NCBI RefSeq assembly: GCF_003208175.1
Contig: NZ_QKMR01000013.1
Span: forward strand, 79,617-143,616
Length of the DNA stretch: 64,000 nucleotides
Direction: 5' to 3'
Source: Ruminiclostridium sufflavum DSM 19573
Lineage (GTDB): Bacteria > Bacillota > Clostridia > Acetivibrionales > DSM-1351
The notes under the pieces are model-generated. The model was given only the letters and a program-made list of their open reading frames with translations, did not search any database and was not told where the DNA came from. The stretch's first letter is position 1; the number at the start of each line of letters is the position of its first letter. The position numbers were made by a program, and so were the translations under genes. This document shows, piece by piece, positions 1 to 9,041 of this stretch.

Positions 1-1
1 A

Positions 2-61
2 AGCGATGTATTTGTTGAAGTTGCTTTGCGTGACAGAGTGGGAAGCATAAATATATTATAG
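2..61 (+). CDS. 3' end of an unidentified gene (cut by window edge)
   Basis: An open frame runs from the first bases to a TAG stop at 59-61 and encodes a 19-residue tail ending VGSINIL. A terminator-like hairpin follows 47 bases later, which fits the end of a real gene. The protein is too short to identify. It could equally be a chance open frame. Confidence 0.4.
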   Translation, partial: SDVFVEVALRDRVGSINIL

Positions 62-107
62 ACATACATATAGGTTTGGTATTATTTCAAACACATTTAG
101 TTTATAA

Positions 108-140
108 GGGAATCAAATTATATATTGATTCCCTATTTTA
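108..140 (+). terminator. Rho-independent terminator upstream of rlmH
   Basis: A 9-bp stem (GGGAATCAA / TTGATTCCC) with a short AT loop is followed by CTATTTTAAT. It would end the transcript of the gene cut off at the left edge. Confidence 0.65.
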
Positions 141-191
141 ATATCTTAAAAGGGCAAAGTTTGTAAATTAAGCTTGGAATAGGGGTATACT

Positions 192-671
192 ATGAAAATA
201 ACTATTGCTGCAGTTGGAAAGCTAAAGGAGCGATATTTGAAAGACGGAATCTCCGAATATGCTAAGAGACTTTCTCGTTTTGCTGAAATTGAACAAATAG
301 AAGTAGAGGATGAGCCTGCACCGGAATCGCTGAGTGCTGCACAGGAAATTCAGATAAAGCAGAAGGAGTCGGAACGGTTGCTGAAAAAAATTAAGGAAGG
401 CTCGTTTATTATATTACTGGATTTGGCCGGTGAACAGGTGAATTCTCAGAAATTTTCGGCTAAGCTTGAAAACATAATGCTTTCAGGGAATTCGCATATA
501 ACATTTATAATAGGAGGGTCATTAGGCCTTGCTCAGAGCCTTATTAACCTGGCAGACTATAGAATTTGCCTGTCAAAAATGACCTTTCCACATCAAATGG
601 TAAGGCTCATACTGCTTGAGCAGGTATATCGCGCTTTTAAAATTATGAAAAATGAGACATACCATAAGTAA
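192..671 (+). CDS. rlmH: 23S rRNA (pseudouridine1915-N3)-methyltransferase RlmH
   Basis: SPOUT-class methyltransferase that methylates pseudouridine 1915 in helix 69 of 23S rRNA in assembled 70S ribosomes. The 159-residue length is exactly that of the family. The C-terminal half carries the SAM-binding knot motif FIIGGSLGL (near residues 105-113) and the diagnostic LSKMTFPHQMVR...EQVYRAFKI tail, ending NETYHK as in orthologues. The ATG at 192 is preceded by a weak GGAATAGGGG ribosome site. It appears to be a single-gene transcript between a terminator and a convergent gene. Identification is firm. Confidence 0.97.
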   Translation: MKITIAAVGKLKERYLKDGISEYAKRLSRFAEIEQIEVEDEPAPESLSAAQEIQIKQKESERLLKKIKEGSFIILLDLAGEQVNSQKFSAKLENIMLSGNSHITFIIGGSLGLAQSLINLADYRICLSKMTFPHQMVRLILLEQVYRAFKIMKNETYHK

Positions 672-745
672 GGCCTGCTTAACGGTAATAAACATGCATA
701 AATACAGCCTTTAATATTATTATTCGGTGCATGTTTTGAATCCCT

Positions 746-3253
746 CTAATTTGTTGCTTTAATATCCTTCAGATATTTTTTCCCGAACAAAAGATCATAC
801 TGAATCAACTGATAGTCTTGTATTAATTCATCATCAGGATTAACCAGATCAGTACCTTTAAGATGCATAACAGGGTATTCTGCCTCTAACTGAGTAAGAA
901 TATTAAAGTAGTTTGGATATTTTACGCCTGCATCCTTTAAAACCTCATAGCTAATGTGAGACGGAGAAATTATTTTAGAAAAAGAGCGAGTTTCTGTATA
1001 ATTGGACCATGTCACAAGAGGGGTAGTATAGTATTTGAGCTCTCCAAGCTTTTGTTCGGTCTCGGATTTATTTTCCACAGCCAGCTTATCATAAATCTTA
1101 TAGTAGTCATCGAGTGTACCCAGTCTTGGAGCATGATCTCCAAAGAAATAAAGCAGAGTAGGCTTATCACTTTTTCCTAATGCATCAATAAGCTTTCCGA
1201 GTGATTGATCCGCATCGTAAATACCTTGAGCATAGCCTTTTACAATTTCTTTTTGAGATTCATCCAGCTGATCTGATTCAATACTAACATCGAATTCGCC
1301 ATCACTGTACTTGTCATTAAAGGGATCATGATTTTCCATTGATACGGCAAATATAAAGGAGGGTTCCTCAGATGAATCCAGAACATTTAAAATTTTATTT
1401 ACCAAGGCATCATCAGAAATATGAGGACCCTTTGTTTCAGTTGTCATATTGAAGCCGGTAACATCGATAAATTTGTCAAAGCCAAAATAAGGATAGACCT
1501 TATCTCTGTTATAAAACCATCCGGAGTTAGGATGAATAGCGGTGGTGCTGTAGCCGTTGTTTTTAAAAACAGTAGCTATACTGGGGGTTTCTGTCCTTAA
1601 ATAAGCGTTGTAGGTAATTATTCCAGGGCTCATAAAATACATTGACATCCCGGTAAGTGCTTCAAATTCAGTGTTGGCTGTACCGCCGCCAATTGCAGGA
1701 GGTGCCAGCTCTCCCTTCTGATATTTGTGAACATTTTCGGCAATATCTTTACTGAATTTTATACCGCTTAATTTAGTTAAGTCCCAATAGCTTTCGCTCA
1801 TAATAACAACAACATTTGGCTTTTCAACAGTTTTTGATGTTCCTGTGGAGACAGCCTGACTTTCAGGCATTTCATATTTTTTGTCAACAGCGAGTATTTT
1901 ATCCTGACTGTAGTCTTTAGGCTTGGGATGCAGATATTTATCCAAATCATCCAGATAGAAATAATTCTGAGCAAGCATACCATTTGCTAAAATTTCACTT
2001 CTGCCGATATACCATGATTTTTGAATACCTATTTGAGTTGATAAGGAGCTGTGAGTTAAAACGTTGACATTAAGAAGGAATAATATGGCTGCAAAGGGTA
2101 TGAAAATTAGTGATATCCGAGGCTTCAAATATCTACCGACAGCTTTTCTGAAACGGATTACCATAAAGATAATAACTGCAAGAGAAATTAATACCGATAT
2201 AAGTATAGGAATATTTAAATAATTTTTTGATATCCCAATGAGATTCTTTATCAAGTAAATATCCCAAGGATAAAAGGGTTCCTCAAAATATGTGAATTTA
2301 ATATAATTTGCTATGGCCAAAAAAATTGTAAGCAGAGCAATGATTATATTAGATATGCCTTTTCCGATTAATGATATCAAAAACAGATAAATGCTGGCTA
2401 ACAATAAAATATTAAATAGCAAATTCGGTTCCAAGATGTCATGTAATGTGGACAAAAGGTTTTGCCGTATAGAAAGCTCGCAGATAAAGGTGGACAATGA
2501 AACAACGGAAAGAAACATAATAAAATTATAAACCGGTTTGGTGTAAGCTGTTAATTCAAAGGAAGCTTTGCTTTTCACAAATTTTTGTACAGGCAGATAT
2601 AACAATAAATTAACAGATACGGCAAACCATGCAAAAAGAAGGGCTATAAATGGCAAATACACAGCTGTGACTGTGCCTAACTTTTCAAAATTAAGAAATA
2701 ATATATTTCCGAGTATAGATTTTTCTAAAATCTTATATATTATAACCACAAGTGCAAAGCCTGATAGCAATGCATTGAAAATGACAAACCCCCATACCTT
2801 TTTTGTTTTTACCATATTATGAAGATGAGTAATAAACCCCGACACATATATGGGATAAAAAACGAAAAGAAAGAGCGGTACGCTAAAATTCAAAAATGAT
2901 GCTGTATATACAGATATGAAGGATATTAAAAAGGTTATAGGTAAAAAGGATTTATAGTGTAAAAGCCTTGGAGTAATTTTATACCAAATCAAGTACGACA
3001 AAAATAACATATTAATCAATAACACTCTGTAGCTTGCATATGTCACTGCAAATACGGCTATATTTGTAAAAAGAAGAACTATATACGGGATTTTTTTAAG
3101 CTTAAATTCTAGCAAGGGTATATAGAATACTACTATTGAAGATAAGGCAGCCAGAAAAAGCTGCAAAAATCCATTTCCATTTTTAAGTATGTCTAACACT
3201 CCGACGGCTATGAATAATAAAATAATGACTACTTTGCTTTTAAAATTTTTCAT
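746..3253 (-). CDS. LtaS-like sulfatase-fold membrane protein (phosphoglycerol transferase family)
   Basis: The first roughly 420 residues form about a dozen hydrophobic segments. The C-terminal half is an extracellular alkaline-phosphatase/sulfatase domain: VVVIMSESYWD (metal-binding Glu), GGGTANTEFEALTG (candidate Thr nucleophile), and FFGDHAPRLG (metal-binding DH). This layout is that of lipoteichoic-acid synthase and related phosphoglycerol transferases, which move glycerol-phosphate from phosphatidylglycerol to a surface polymer. At 835 residues it is longer than typical LtaS (about 650) because of extra N-terminal membrane segments, so another phosphoglycerol or phosphoethanolamine acceptor is possible. 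It is monocistronic and convergent with rlmH. The start at 3253 has AAGGAAA just upstream. Confidence 0.85.
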   Translation of the reverse strand: MKNFKSKVVIILLFIAVGVLDILKNGNGFLQLFLAALSSIVVFYIPLLEFKLKKIPYIVLLFTNIAVFAVTYASYRVLLINMLFLSYLIWYKITPRLLHYKSFLPITFLISFISVYTASFLNFSVPLFLFVFYPIYVSGFITHLHNMVKTKKVWGFVIFNALLSGFALVVIIYKILEKSILGNILFLNFEKLGTVTAVYLPFIALLFAWFAVSVNLLLYLPVQKFVKSKASFELTAYTKPVYNFIMFLSVVSLSTFICELSIRQNLLSTLHDILEPNLLFNILLLASIYLFLISLIGKGISNIIIALLTIFLAIANYIKFTYFEEPFYPWDIYLIKNLIGISKNYLNIPILISVLISLAVIIFMVIRFRKAVGRYLKPRISLIFIPFAAILFLLNVNVLTHSSLSTQIGIQKSWYIGRSEILANGMLAQNYFYLDDLDKYLHPKPKDYSQDKILAVDKKYEMPESQAVSTGTSKTVEKPNVVVIMSESYWDLTKLSGIKFSKDIAENVHKYQKGELAPPAIGGGTANTEFEALTGMSMYFMSPGIITYNAYLRTETPSIATVFKNNGYSTTAIHPNSGWFYNRDKVYPYFGFDKFIDVTGFNMTTETKGPHISDDALVNKILNVLDSSEEPSFIFAVSMENHDPFNDKYSDGEFDVSIESDQLDESQKEIVKGYAQGIYDADQSLGKLIDALGKSDKPTLLYFFGDHAPRLGTLDDYYKIYDKLAVENKSETEQKLGELKYYTTPLVTWSNYTETRSFSKIISPSHISYEVLKDAGVKYPNYFNILTQLEAEYPVMHLKGTDLVNPDDELIQDYQLIQYDLLFGKKYLKDIKATN

Positions 3254-3302
3254 TTTCCTTACCAGCTTCCAATAAAAATTTGAACCTTAAATAATATTTT
3301 AC

Positions 3303-3330
3303 CAAAAGTCAATTACTATCGGCTAAAGCC
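3303..3330 (-). repeat. Dispersed repeat family A, single end (A1)
   Basis: AAAAGTCAATTACTATCGGC is the family A terminus, followed by TAAAGCC. The second terminus is not clear here. It lies upstream of the LtaS-like gene. Apart from this and the deoD terminator, the 488-base gap 3254-3741 shows only a 97-codon open frame with no convincing start signal. Confidence 0.6.
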
Positions 3331-3673
3331 CATAAATTCAAAACAAATTTAAACCCAAACCGCGTTTAAAATTAGCTTAAAGGCTTAATTCTACTAAGGA
3401 TGGAATAAATATCATCGGAAATTTACGGCTTAAACCTGAAGCAGTAAGCTTCCAGCCCATAGCAACTGACTTTGTTTACTGTATCTTTATAAAATAACTG
3501 TAATATTTTCAGTAATTCAGTAATGTTGATTATATCAGAGTGGGGAAAAATATTAAAGCAATATTGGGACAAATTGATAAATGTAACACAAAAGTAAAAA
3601 AACCTTTTTGCGGATGATATTTCTGAGGATAACCGCTTTTTTAAACAAGTTATGTTTTTCAAGCTGGCTTTAA

Positions 3674-3711
3674 CTAAAAAAAGCTGCGAAGAGATTAAAG
3701 CTCCGCAGCTC
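3674..3711 (-). terminator. Terminator of deoD
   Basis: Read on the minus strand, AGCTGCG and CGCAGCT pair around a loop that can extend the stem, followed by TTTTTTT. It lies 31 bases after the deoD stop. Confidence 0.8.
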
Positions 3712-3741
3712 TTCAATCAAGACTATATTTATGTAGCCTTG

Positions 3742-4458
3742 TCAAGCATCCAATGCACATTCCAATGCTATTTCCATCATGCTTGTAAATGAGTTCTGGC
3801 GTTCCTCTGCGGTAGTCACCTCATGAGAAGTAAATGAGTCGGAAACGGTAAAAATTCCAAGGGCATTTACGCCTGCACGAGAAGCATTCATATATAATGC
3901 CGCTGCTTCCATTTCTATTGCAAGAACTCCCATATTGGCCCATTTTCTCCATGAATCAGTATCTTCATCATAAAAAACATCTGCCGATAAAACATTTCCC
4001 ACTTTTGTTTCGATCCCCTTGCTGTCAGCTATGGCAACAGCTTTTTTCATGAGAGACCAGGATGCGGTGGGAGCATAGGTTCCTGGAAGATTATATTGTG
4101 AAGCAAAATTAGAGGTGGTAGAAGCGGACATTCCTATTATTATATCTCTTATTTTTATGTTTTTTTGAAGTGCACCGCAAGAACCAATTCTAATAATGTT
4201 TTTAACTCCATAAAAGTGAATCAGCTCATAGGAATAAATACCAATTGAGGGCATTCCCATACCGGACCCCATTACTGATAGCTTTTTACCTTTATAGGTT
4301 CCGCTATAACCGAACATGTTGCGAATTGTGTTAAATTGAATAGGGCTTTCCAGATAGGTTTCTGCTATAAATTTAGCACGAAGAGGATCTCCGGGCATTA
4401 ATACTGTTTCTGCGATTATATCCTGTTCACTTACGTTAATATGCGGTGTTGGAATCAT
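3742..4458 (-). CDS. deoD: Purine-nucleoside phosphorylase, DeoD type
   Basis: Trimeric or hexameric nucleoside phosphorylase that cleaves purine (deoxy)nucleosides with phosphate to base plus (deoxy)ribose-1-phosphate in purine salvage. The 238-residue protein opens with PTPHINV and shows the phosphate-binding MPGDPLRAKFIAE (residues 22-34), the RIGSCGAL segment (near 91-98), and the purine/ribose site VLAIEMEAAALY followed by TVSDSF. All are typical of the DeoD (PNP-2) group rather than the trimeric PunA group. The ribosome site CAGGAGG lies 7 bases before the ATG. It is monocistronic with its own terminator. Confidence 0.97.
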   Translation of the reverse strand: MIPTPHINVSEQDIIAETVLMPGDPLRAKFIAETYLESPIQFNTIRNMFGYSGTYKGKKLSVMGSGMGMPSIGIYSYELIHFYGVKNIIRIGSCGALQKNIKIRDIIIGMSASTTSNFASQYNLPGTYAPTASWSLMKKAVAIADSKGIETKVGNVLSADVFYDEDTDSWRKWANMGVLAIEMEAAALYMNASRAGVNALGIFTVSDSFTSHEVTTAEERQNSFTSMMEIALECALDA

Positions 4459-4701
4459 TTTTTTGCCTCCTGATTTTTATAGTAATATTAATAGATATAT
4501 TTTTAATCTGTTATGGGATGGCTGAAATGGCACATCCGTCATGTAAGATTCGATTTATACATTAAATTATACAATTATTTCAAATAAATGAACAGAGAAT
4601 TTCACTAATAATTCAATTTTCGTATATAAAATGAAGCTAGTAAAGCGGTGATATAGTTATTCCGATGGTTTTACTAGCTTAAGAAATATTTATTGGAGCT
4701 A

Positions 4702-4730
4702 TTGACAATTGCAGTGGTAAAGCTTATAAT
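4702..4730 (+). promoter_or_regulatory. Sigma-A promoter of tRNA-Val
   Basis: Perfect consensus TTGACA (4702-4707), 17-base spacer, TATAAT (4725-4730). It lies 12 bases before the tRNA 5' end, so almost no leader is made. Confidence 0.9.
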
Positions 4731-4742
4731 AACAAATAATTC

Positions 4743-4818
4743 GGGAGCTTAGCTCAGCTGGGAGAGCATCTGCCTTACAAGCAGAGGGTCATAGGTTCGA
4801 GCCCTATAGTTCCCACCA
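4743..4818 (+). tRNA. tRNA-Val (anticodon TAC)
   Basis: A 76-base cloverleaf with encoded CCA. Acceptor GGGAGCT pairs with AGTTCCC, the anticodon stem TCTGC/GCAGA holds loop CTTACAA (anticodon TAC), and the T-loop is GGTTCGAGCC. It has a consensus promoter and a terminator of its own. Confidence 0.97.
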
Positions 4819-4819
4819 T

Positions 4820-4853
4820 AAAAAAGCAATCAATATAATTGATTGCTTTTTTA
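4820..4853 (+). terminator. Terminator of tRNA-Val
   Basis: AAGCAATCAAT pairs with ATTGATTGCTT and is followed by TTTTT. It begins just after the CCA end. Confidence 0.9.
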
Positions 4854-4930
4854 TATGGACTGGCAAGGTTATATAAGCTGCACTTAAAATTAAAAAAATG
4901 CAAAATAAACTAATAATTTATAAAAAACTG

Positions 4931-4959
4931 TTGACACAAATATTGTATTCTGTTATACT
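4931..4959 (+). promoter_or_regulatory. Sigma-A promoter of tRNA-Thr
   Basis: TTGACA (4931-4936), 17-base spacer, TATACT (4954-4959). The tRNA starts 75 bases downstream, so a 5' leader must be removed. Confidence 0.8.
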
Positions 4960-5034
4960 TTTTCACGCAGGGAACGTTAGTAGTGAATATGTGTAGACTT
5001 TAGTGATTAGCAGACCTGAGAAAAATTTAAGTAT

Positions 5035-5110
5035 GCTGGTGTAGCTCAGCAGGTAGAGCAGCTGACTTGTAATCAGCAGGTCGGGGGTTCGATTCCGTCC
5101 GCCAGCTCCA
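5035..5110 (+). tRNA. tRNA-Thr (anticodon TGT)
   Basis: Acceptor GCTGGTG pairs with CGCCAGC (one G-U). Anticodon stem GCTGA/TCAGC holds loop CTTGTAA (TGT). T-arm GGGGGTTCGATTCCGTC and encoded CCA are present. Confidence 0.96.
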
Positions 5111-5143
5111 AACCCTTTGAATATATTTTCAAAGGGTTTTTTA
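5111..5143 (+). terminator. Terminator of tRNA-Thr
   Basis: AACCCTTTGA pairs with TCAAAGGGTT, followed by TTTTT, directly after the CCA end. Confidence 0.9.
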
Positions 5144-5261
5144 TATCTATAAGGATATATGTTAATAATATTAATATGGGTTATCTTTAATTTACATAAT
5201 ATTAATCGAGAAGGAATTTTAGTTTTAACAGCGAATAATACAGTATTGATGAGGTGAGAGA

Positions 5262-5903
5262 ATGCTAATTGATATGGACTTTACAATAGCATATAAATGT
5301 TTCTGTTGTGGAACGTTTGATTTTACTAATATCAATCTTTTTAAGTTCCACCGGCATAAAAGTATTATACCAAAATGCAGATGTGAAGGTACAAAGCTGG
5401 AGATATTTGAAGCAGGCAGGAATACCTATAAGATTATTGTACCATGTATAGGCTGCGGTGAAGAGCATGAGCTTACAATAAACAGAGAAGATATTACCGG
5501 CAAAGATATTATGACATATACCTGTCCCATAACGAATATCAAACAATGCTTTATTGGCAGGGATTCAGCAGTGAGGGAGCATGTTGATAATTTTGAAAAG
5601 GAATTGGATATAATTATTGATGGGCTTGGGTATGAAAATTATTTTATAAACACACAGGTTATGATAGAAACCTTAAACAAAATACATGATATTGCAGAAC
5701 AAGACGGTCTTCGCTGCCAATGCGGCTGCAATGACATTGGTGTGTTTCTGCTGAGAAAGGGAATCTACCTTAAATGCCATCAATGTTCAGGAAATAAATT
5801 TATACCTGCAGCATCAAATAGTGATTTAAAGAAAACAATTCAGAGGGTCAGGATAATATTGGCAGATAGGAAGACAAAAATTAATTGCCAGTCAAAAGTC
5901 TGA
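5262..5903 (+). CDS. Cys-rich putative zinc-binding protein of unknown function
   Basis: A 213-residue soluble protein I do not recognise. It has paired cysteines spread along the chain: CFCC (13-16), CRC (near 39-41), CIGC (62-65), and a C-terminal CQCGC...CHQC group (about 150-177). These look like two or three zinc ribbons, the last with the spacing of a treble-clef or ribbon fold. Between them is an acidic helical stretch. The ATG at 5262 follows a good GAGGTGA ribosome site. It stands alone between tRNA-Thr and the rho promoter. A nucleic-acid-binding role is only a guess from the zinc-ribbon look. Confidence 0.7.
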   Translation: MLIDMDFTIAYKCFCCGTFDFTNINLFKFHRHKSIIPKCRCEGTKLEIFEAGRNTYKIIVPCIGCGEEHELTINREDITGKDIMTYTCPITNIKQCFIGRDSAVREHVDNFEKELDIIIDGLGYENYFINTQVMIETLNKIHDIAEQDGLRCQCGCNDIGVFLLRKGIYLKCHQCSGNKFIPAASNSDLKKTIQRVRIILADRKTKINCQSKV

Positions 5904-5991
5904 TTTAAAGTTAAAACTATGGATGTAAGCATGAATAAAGAAATAAAATTAAGGAAACAATTTTATTGGAAATTGAAATATAACACTTAGA

Positions 5992-6020
5992 TTGACATGT
6001 ATTTACTCTTTTGATATAAT
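5992..6020 (+). promoter_or_regulatory. Consensus promoter of rho
   Basis: Perfect TTGACA (5992-5997), 17-base spacer, TATAAT (6015-6020). The transcript would carry a leader of about 125 bases with one hairpin (TAGAAAAA/TTTTTCTA, 6053-6078). The hairpin has no U-tract, so it is not an obvious attenuator. Confidence 0.85.
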
Positions 6021-6152
6021 AGCGTCTGTGGAATGTTCAGAAACTCTCCTCTAGAAAAAGATTAATTAGTTTTTCTAAAAAAATGAATTTTCGAAAAATT
6101 TTCCTAAATTTAAGTTAAAGACGTCAGAAGATTTTTTATAAGGTGGTGAACT

Positions 6153-8315
6153 ATGGACCAGATTAATTTACAGTCAAAAACTCTTGAAGATTTGCGATAT
6201 ATTGCAAAGATGATGGGGATAAAGAATATATCTAAATATAAAAAGAATGAGCTTCTTGATTTATTGGTCAAAAGTTCTGGTGAAATCAAGATAGAAGACG
6301 GTCAGGAGAGTAAAAAGATTATTTCCGACGAGAGTTCACAATCAGAATCCAAAAGTGATATTGAGGCTGATCCGGTTTCAAATAATGCGGATAATGCAAA
6401 AAGTGATAAAGAAAATCAATCACAGGCAGATAAAGAGCCGATTTTGAGAAAATCCCGAAGAGGAAGGCCTAGTAATGCTTCCAAGTTAGATAAGAAGGCA
6501 GAGGATATTTCAAAAAATTCTGATGTTAAAGATACAAAATCTTCTGAAGATATGTCAGAACAGACAGGTAGCATAAAGGATGAGAAAGCAGATATAAAAA
6601 CAGACATTGAAAAAGATATAAAGATATCAGTTGAAACAGATGAAAAGTCATCTAAGGAGTCAGATACAGAAGCAGATAAAAAATCAGATATACAGCAAAA
6701 TTCTAAAGCAGGCAGTTTGCCTGAAAGACTAAAGCACATAGGTGCAAAGAATGCAGAAGAAAAGCTTTCTGAAAAAGAGGACACTAAGGTACAAAGCAGA
6801 GTACATACTCAAAGGACTACAAGGCCTCAGATGTCGTCGGCAGGTTCTGCGGAAAGACCTCAGAGAGCTGGAAATAAGCCTCAGATTAGTTCTGCACCGT
6901 CAAAGACAGAAATACAGCAAAATGGTCAACAGTCTTATCCTCCAATGAGAAGAACACAGCAAATGCGGCAGCAAACGCAAATACAGCCACAACAAAATGG
7001 ACAGTCAGTACAAGCGCCTTCTCAGCAGAATGGACAGCCGGTACAGATTCCACCACAGCAAAGTGGACAGCCGGCACAAGCGCCCTCTCAGCAAAATGGA
7101 CAGCCGGTACAAACGCCATCCCAACAGAATGGACAGCAAACGCAAATGTCATTTCAGCAGAATGGTCAGCAATCCAATGAAAAATTTGAGAGTGATGATC
7201 CTGTGGAAGGTGTTCTTGAAGTTTTGCCGGATGGGTATGGATTTTTGAGAAGCGAAAATTATTTGTCCGGACCAAAGGATGTTTATGTATCTCCTTCTCA
7301 AATCAGAAGATTTGGACTTAAAACAGGGGATAAGCTTCGTGGCAAGGGCAGAATCCCTAAAGAAGGCGAAAAATTTCAGGCCTTACTCTATGTTCAGTCA
7401 ATAAATGGAGATACCCCGGATATTGCTTCTAAGAGAGTACCATTTGAATATTTGACTCCTATTTATCCTGATAACAGAATTACCTTGGAGACAACTCCCC
7501 GTGAGTTTTCTACAAGGTTGATAGACCTTATTGCTCCTATAGGAAAAGGTCAAAGAGGAATGATAGTTTCACCGCCGAAGGCAGGTAAAACGATACTTCT
7601 GAAGAAAATTGCCAATTCTATTACTGTTAATTACCCGGAAATAGAGCTTATTGTCTTACTTATTGATGAGAGACCGGAAGAGGTTACAGATATGCAGCGT
7701 TCTATTAAAGGAGAAGTAATATATTCTACCTTTGATGAGGTGCCGGAGCATCATATTAAGGTTGCAGAGATGGTATTGGAGAGAGCTCAGAGGCTCGTTG
7801 AGCAGAAAAAGGATGTTGTAATATTACTTGACAGTATTACCAGATTGGCCAGAGCGTATAATCTTACTATTCCTCCAACCGGAAGGACATTATCGGGAGG
7901 CTTAGACCCTGGAGCACTTCATAAGCCTAAAAAATTCTTTGGAGCGGCAAGGAATATAGAAAATGGCGGAAGTCTGACAATTATGGCAACTGCACTTATT
8001 GAGACAGGCAGCAGAATGGATGATGTCATTTTTGAAGAATTTAAGGGAACGGGTAACATGGAGCTTCACTTGGACAGAAAGCTTTCCGAGAAGAGAATTT
8101 TCCCTGCAATTGATATTAATAAGTCAGGAACCCGAAGAGAAGAGCTTCTGCTGAGCCAGAAGGAGCTGGAAAGTGTTTGGGCGATTCGCAAAGCAATGAG
8201 CAATATGGGTACCGCCGAGGTAACAGAGGTATTAATTAATAAGCTTATGCAGACACGAACAAATGATGATTTTGTCAACAGTATAAAATTATCCTTCCTT
8301 GATAAAAATAATTGA
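6153..8315 (+). CDS. rho: Transcription termination factor Rho with long Q/N-rich insert
   Basis: RNA-dependent hexameric ATPase that ends transcription. Domain order: Rho_N helix bundle (about residues 5-45); a low-complexity insert (about 50-345), first K/S/D/E-rich, then Q/N/P-rich; cold-shock-type RNA-binding domain starting [18 protein letters not shown] (about 349); ATPase with Walker A PPKAGKT (about 474-482), Walker [17 protein letters not shown], and the [22 protein letters not shown] loop. At 720 residues it is about 300 longer than E. coli Rho. Inserts at this position are common in clostridia and actinobacteria; the C. botulinum insert is known to be prion-like. The start follows AAGGTGGTG. 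It has its own consensus promoter. No terminator was found directly after it. Confidence 0.97.
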   Translation: MDQINLQSKTLEDLRYIAKMMGIKNISKYKKNELLDLLVKSSGEIKIEDGQESKKIISDESSQSESKSDIEADPVSNNADNAKSDKENQSQADKEPILRKSRRGRPSNASKLDKKAEDISKNSDVKDTKSSEDMSEQTGSIKDEKADIKTDIEKDIKISVETDEKSSKESDTEADKKSDIQQNSKAGSLPERLKHIGAKNAEEKLSEKEDTKVQSRVHTQRTTRPQMSSAGSAERPQRAGNKPQISSAPSKTEIQQNGQQSYPPMRRTQQMRQQTQIQPQQNGQSVQAPSQQNGQPVQIPPQQSGQPAQAPSQQNGQPVQTPSQQNGQQTQMSFQQNGQQSNEKFESDDPVEGVLEVLPDGYGFLRSENYLSGPKDVYVSPSQIRRFGLKTGDKLRGKGRIPKEGEKFQALLYVQSINGDTPDIASKRVPFEYLTPIYPDNRITLETTPREFSTRLIDLIAPIGKGQRGMIVSPPKAGKTILLKKIANSITVNYPEIELIVLLIDERPEEVTDMQRSIKGEVIYSTFDEVPEHHIKVAEMVLERAQRLVEQKKDVVILLDSITRLARAYNLTIPPTGRTLSGGLDPGALHKPKKFFGAARNIENGGSLTIMATALIETGSRMDDVIFEEFKGTGNMELHLDRKLSEKRIFPAIDINKSGTRREELLLSQKELESVWAIRKAMSNMGTAEVTEVLINKLMQTRTNDDFVNSIKLSFLDKNN
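6990..7175 (+). repeat. 33-bp coding minisatellite inside rho
   Basis: Five full 33-base units plus a partial sixth encode an 11-residue repeat, QQNGQ-x-x-Q-x-P-x (the last full unit has S for P). Units differ at a few bases, so this is an ageing but still in-frame array. Copy-number change by slippage would lengthen or shorten the insert without breaking the frame. Confidence 0.9.
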
Positions 8316-8467
8316 TAAATTCAGATATTGTGTTAGGCATTGTTAAGAACTGTATAAAAAAATAGGGCTTGCGGTATGTACATTTTTGTGTTAAAATATC
8401 ACTTGCCTCTTTAATAAGCAACTTGGTACTTTTAGTACGTTGAATATATAATAATTATGCTGTTTAT

Positions 8468-8608
8468 AAAGTCAATTATAGTTGAAACCTTGACCCTATA
8501 ACCAGACACGTGTTTTAGGTTTCAATAGTTTGAATTTTAAAGAGTTGTACTTTAGGGGGCTCAGTCTCAAATCCAAACTATCGTTTTCGGCTGATAGTAA
8601 TTGACTTG
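8468..8608. repeat. Dispersed repeat family A, full copy (A2), rpmE leader
   Basis: Left end AAAGTCAATTATAGTTGAAA and right end GGCTGATAGTAATTGACTT form inverted termini around about 100 bases. It fills most of the 330-base gap between rho and rpmE, so it is probably part of the rpmE 5' region. I see no clear riboswitch fold. Confidence 0.75.
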
Positions 8609-8645
8609 AGGGCAACTCATTATGTTTGAAAGAAGGTGAAAAGCA

Positions 8646-8855
8646 GTGAAAGAAGGTATTCATCCAGATTATTCAGAAGCAGTAGTTAAGTGTGCATGCG
8701 GCGAGACTTTTACAACTGGTTCCACTAAGAAGAATCTTCACGTTGAAATTTGTTCAAAGTGTCATCCTTTCTTTACTGGAAGGCAAAAACTCATTGATAC
8801 TGGCGGACGTGTTGATAGATTTAAGAAGAAATATGGTATTGTTGACAATGAATAA
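8646..8855 (+). CDS. rpmE: Ribosomal protein bL31, zinc-binding (C+) type
   Basis: A 69-residue large-subunit ribosomal protein beginning with the canonical KEGIHPDY. The four zinc ligands CAC and CSKC (residues 16, 18, 36, 39) show it is the zinc-containing paralogue. The start is GTG, placed after AAAGAAGGTGAAAA. It heads the conserved Firmicute order rpmE-DUF1385-prmC, but a terminator separates it from the next gene. Confidence 0.97.
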   Translation: MKEGIHPDYSEAVVKCACGETFTTGSTKKNLHVEICSKCHPFFTGRQKLIDTGGRVDRFKKKYGIVDNE

Positions 8856-8886
8856 TTTAGCGCAATATAAGAATTAAGACATTATA

Positions 8887-8916
8887 AAGGTCGGGGAGTT
8901 TTTCCCGGCCTTTTGT
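8887..8916 (+). terminator. Terminator of rpmE
   Basis: AAGGTCGGGGA pairs with TTTCCCGGCCTT (one G-U, short loop), followed by TTTTG. It lies 32 bases after the rpmE stop. Confidence 0.85.
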
Positions 8917-9041
8917 TTAAATTAATATTAATTACAGTAAATATAATTGACTATTTTAATTAGTTTTCGTATGATTTGATATAGAGTAATATTTTTTATA
9001 ATTAAACATAATATGATGTATTTTTGGATGTGGGAGGGAAA

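Noticed and set aside
3423..3716. 97-codon open frame between the LtaS-like gene and deoD
   Set aside because: No ribosome site, no family resemblance, and it covers the deoD terminator.
8316..8645. A riboswitch or ribosomal-protein leader before rpmE
   Set aside because: Most of the gap is a family A repeat; no recognised leader fold was seen.
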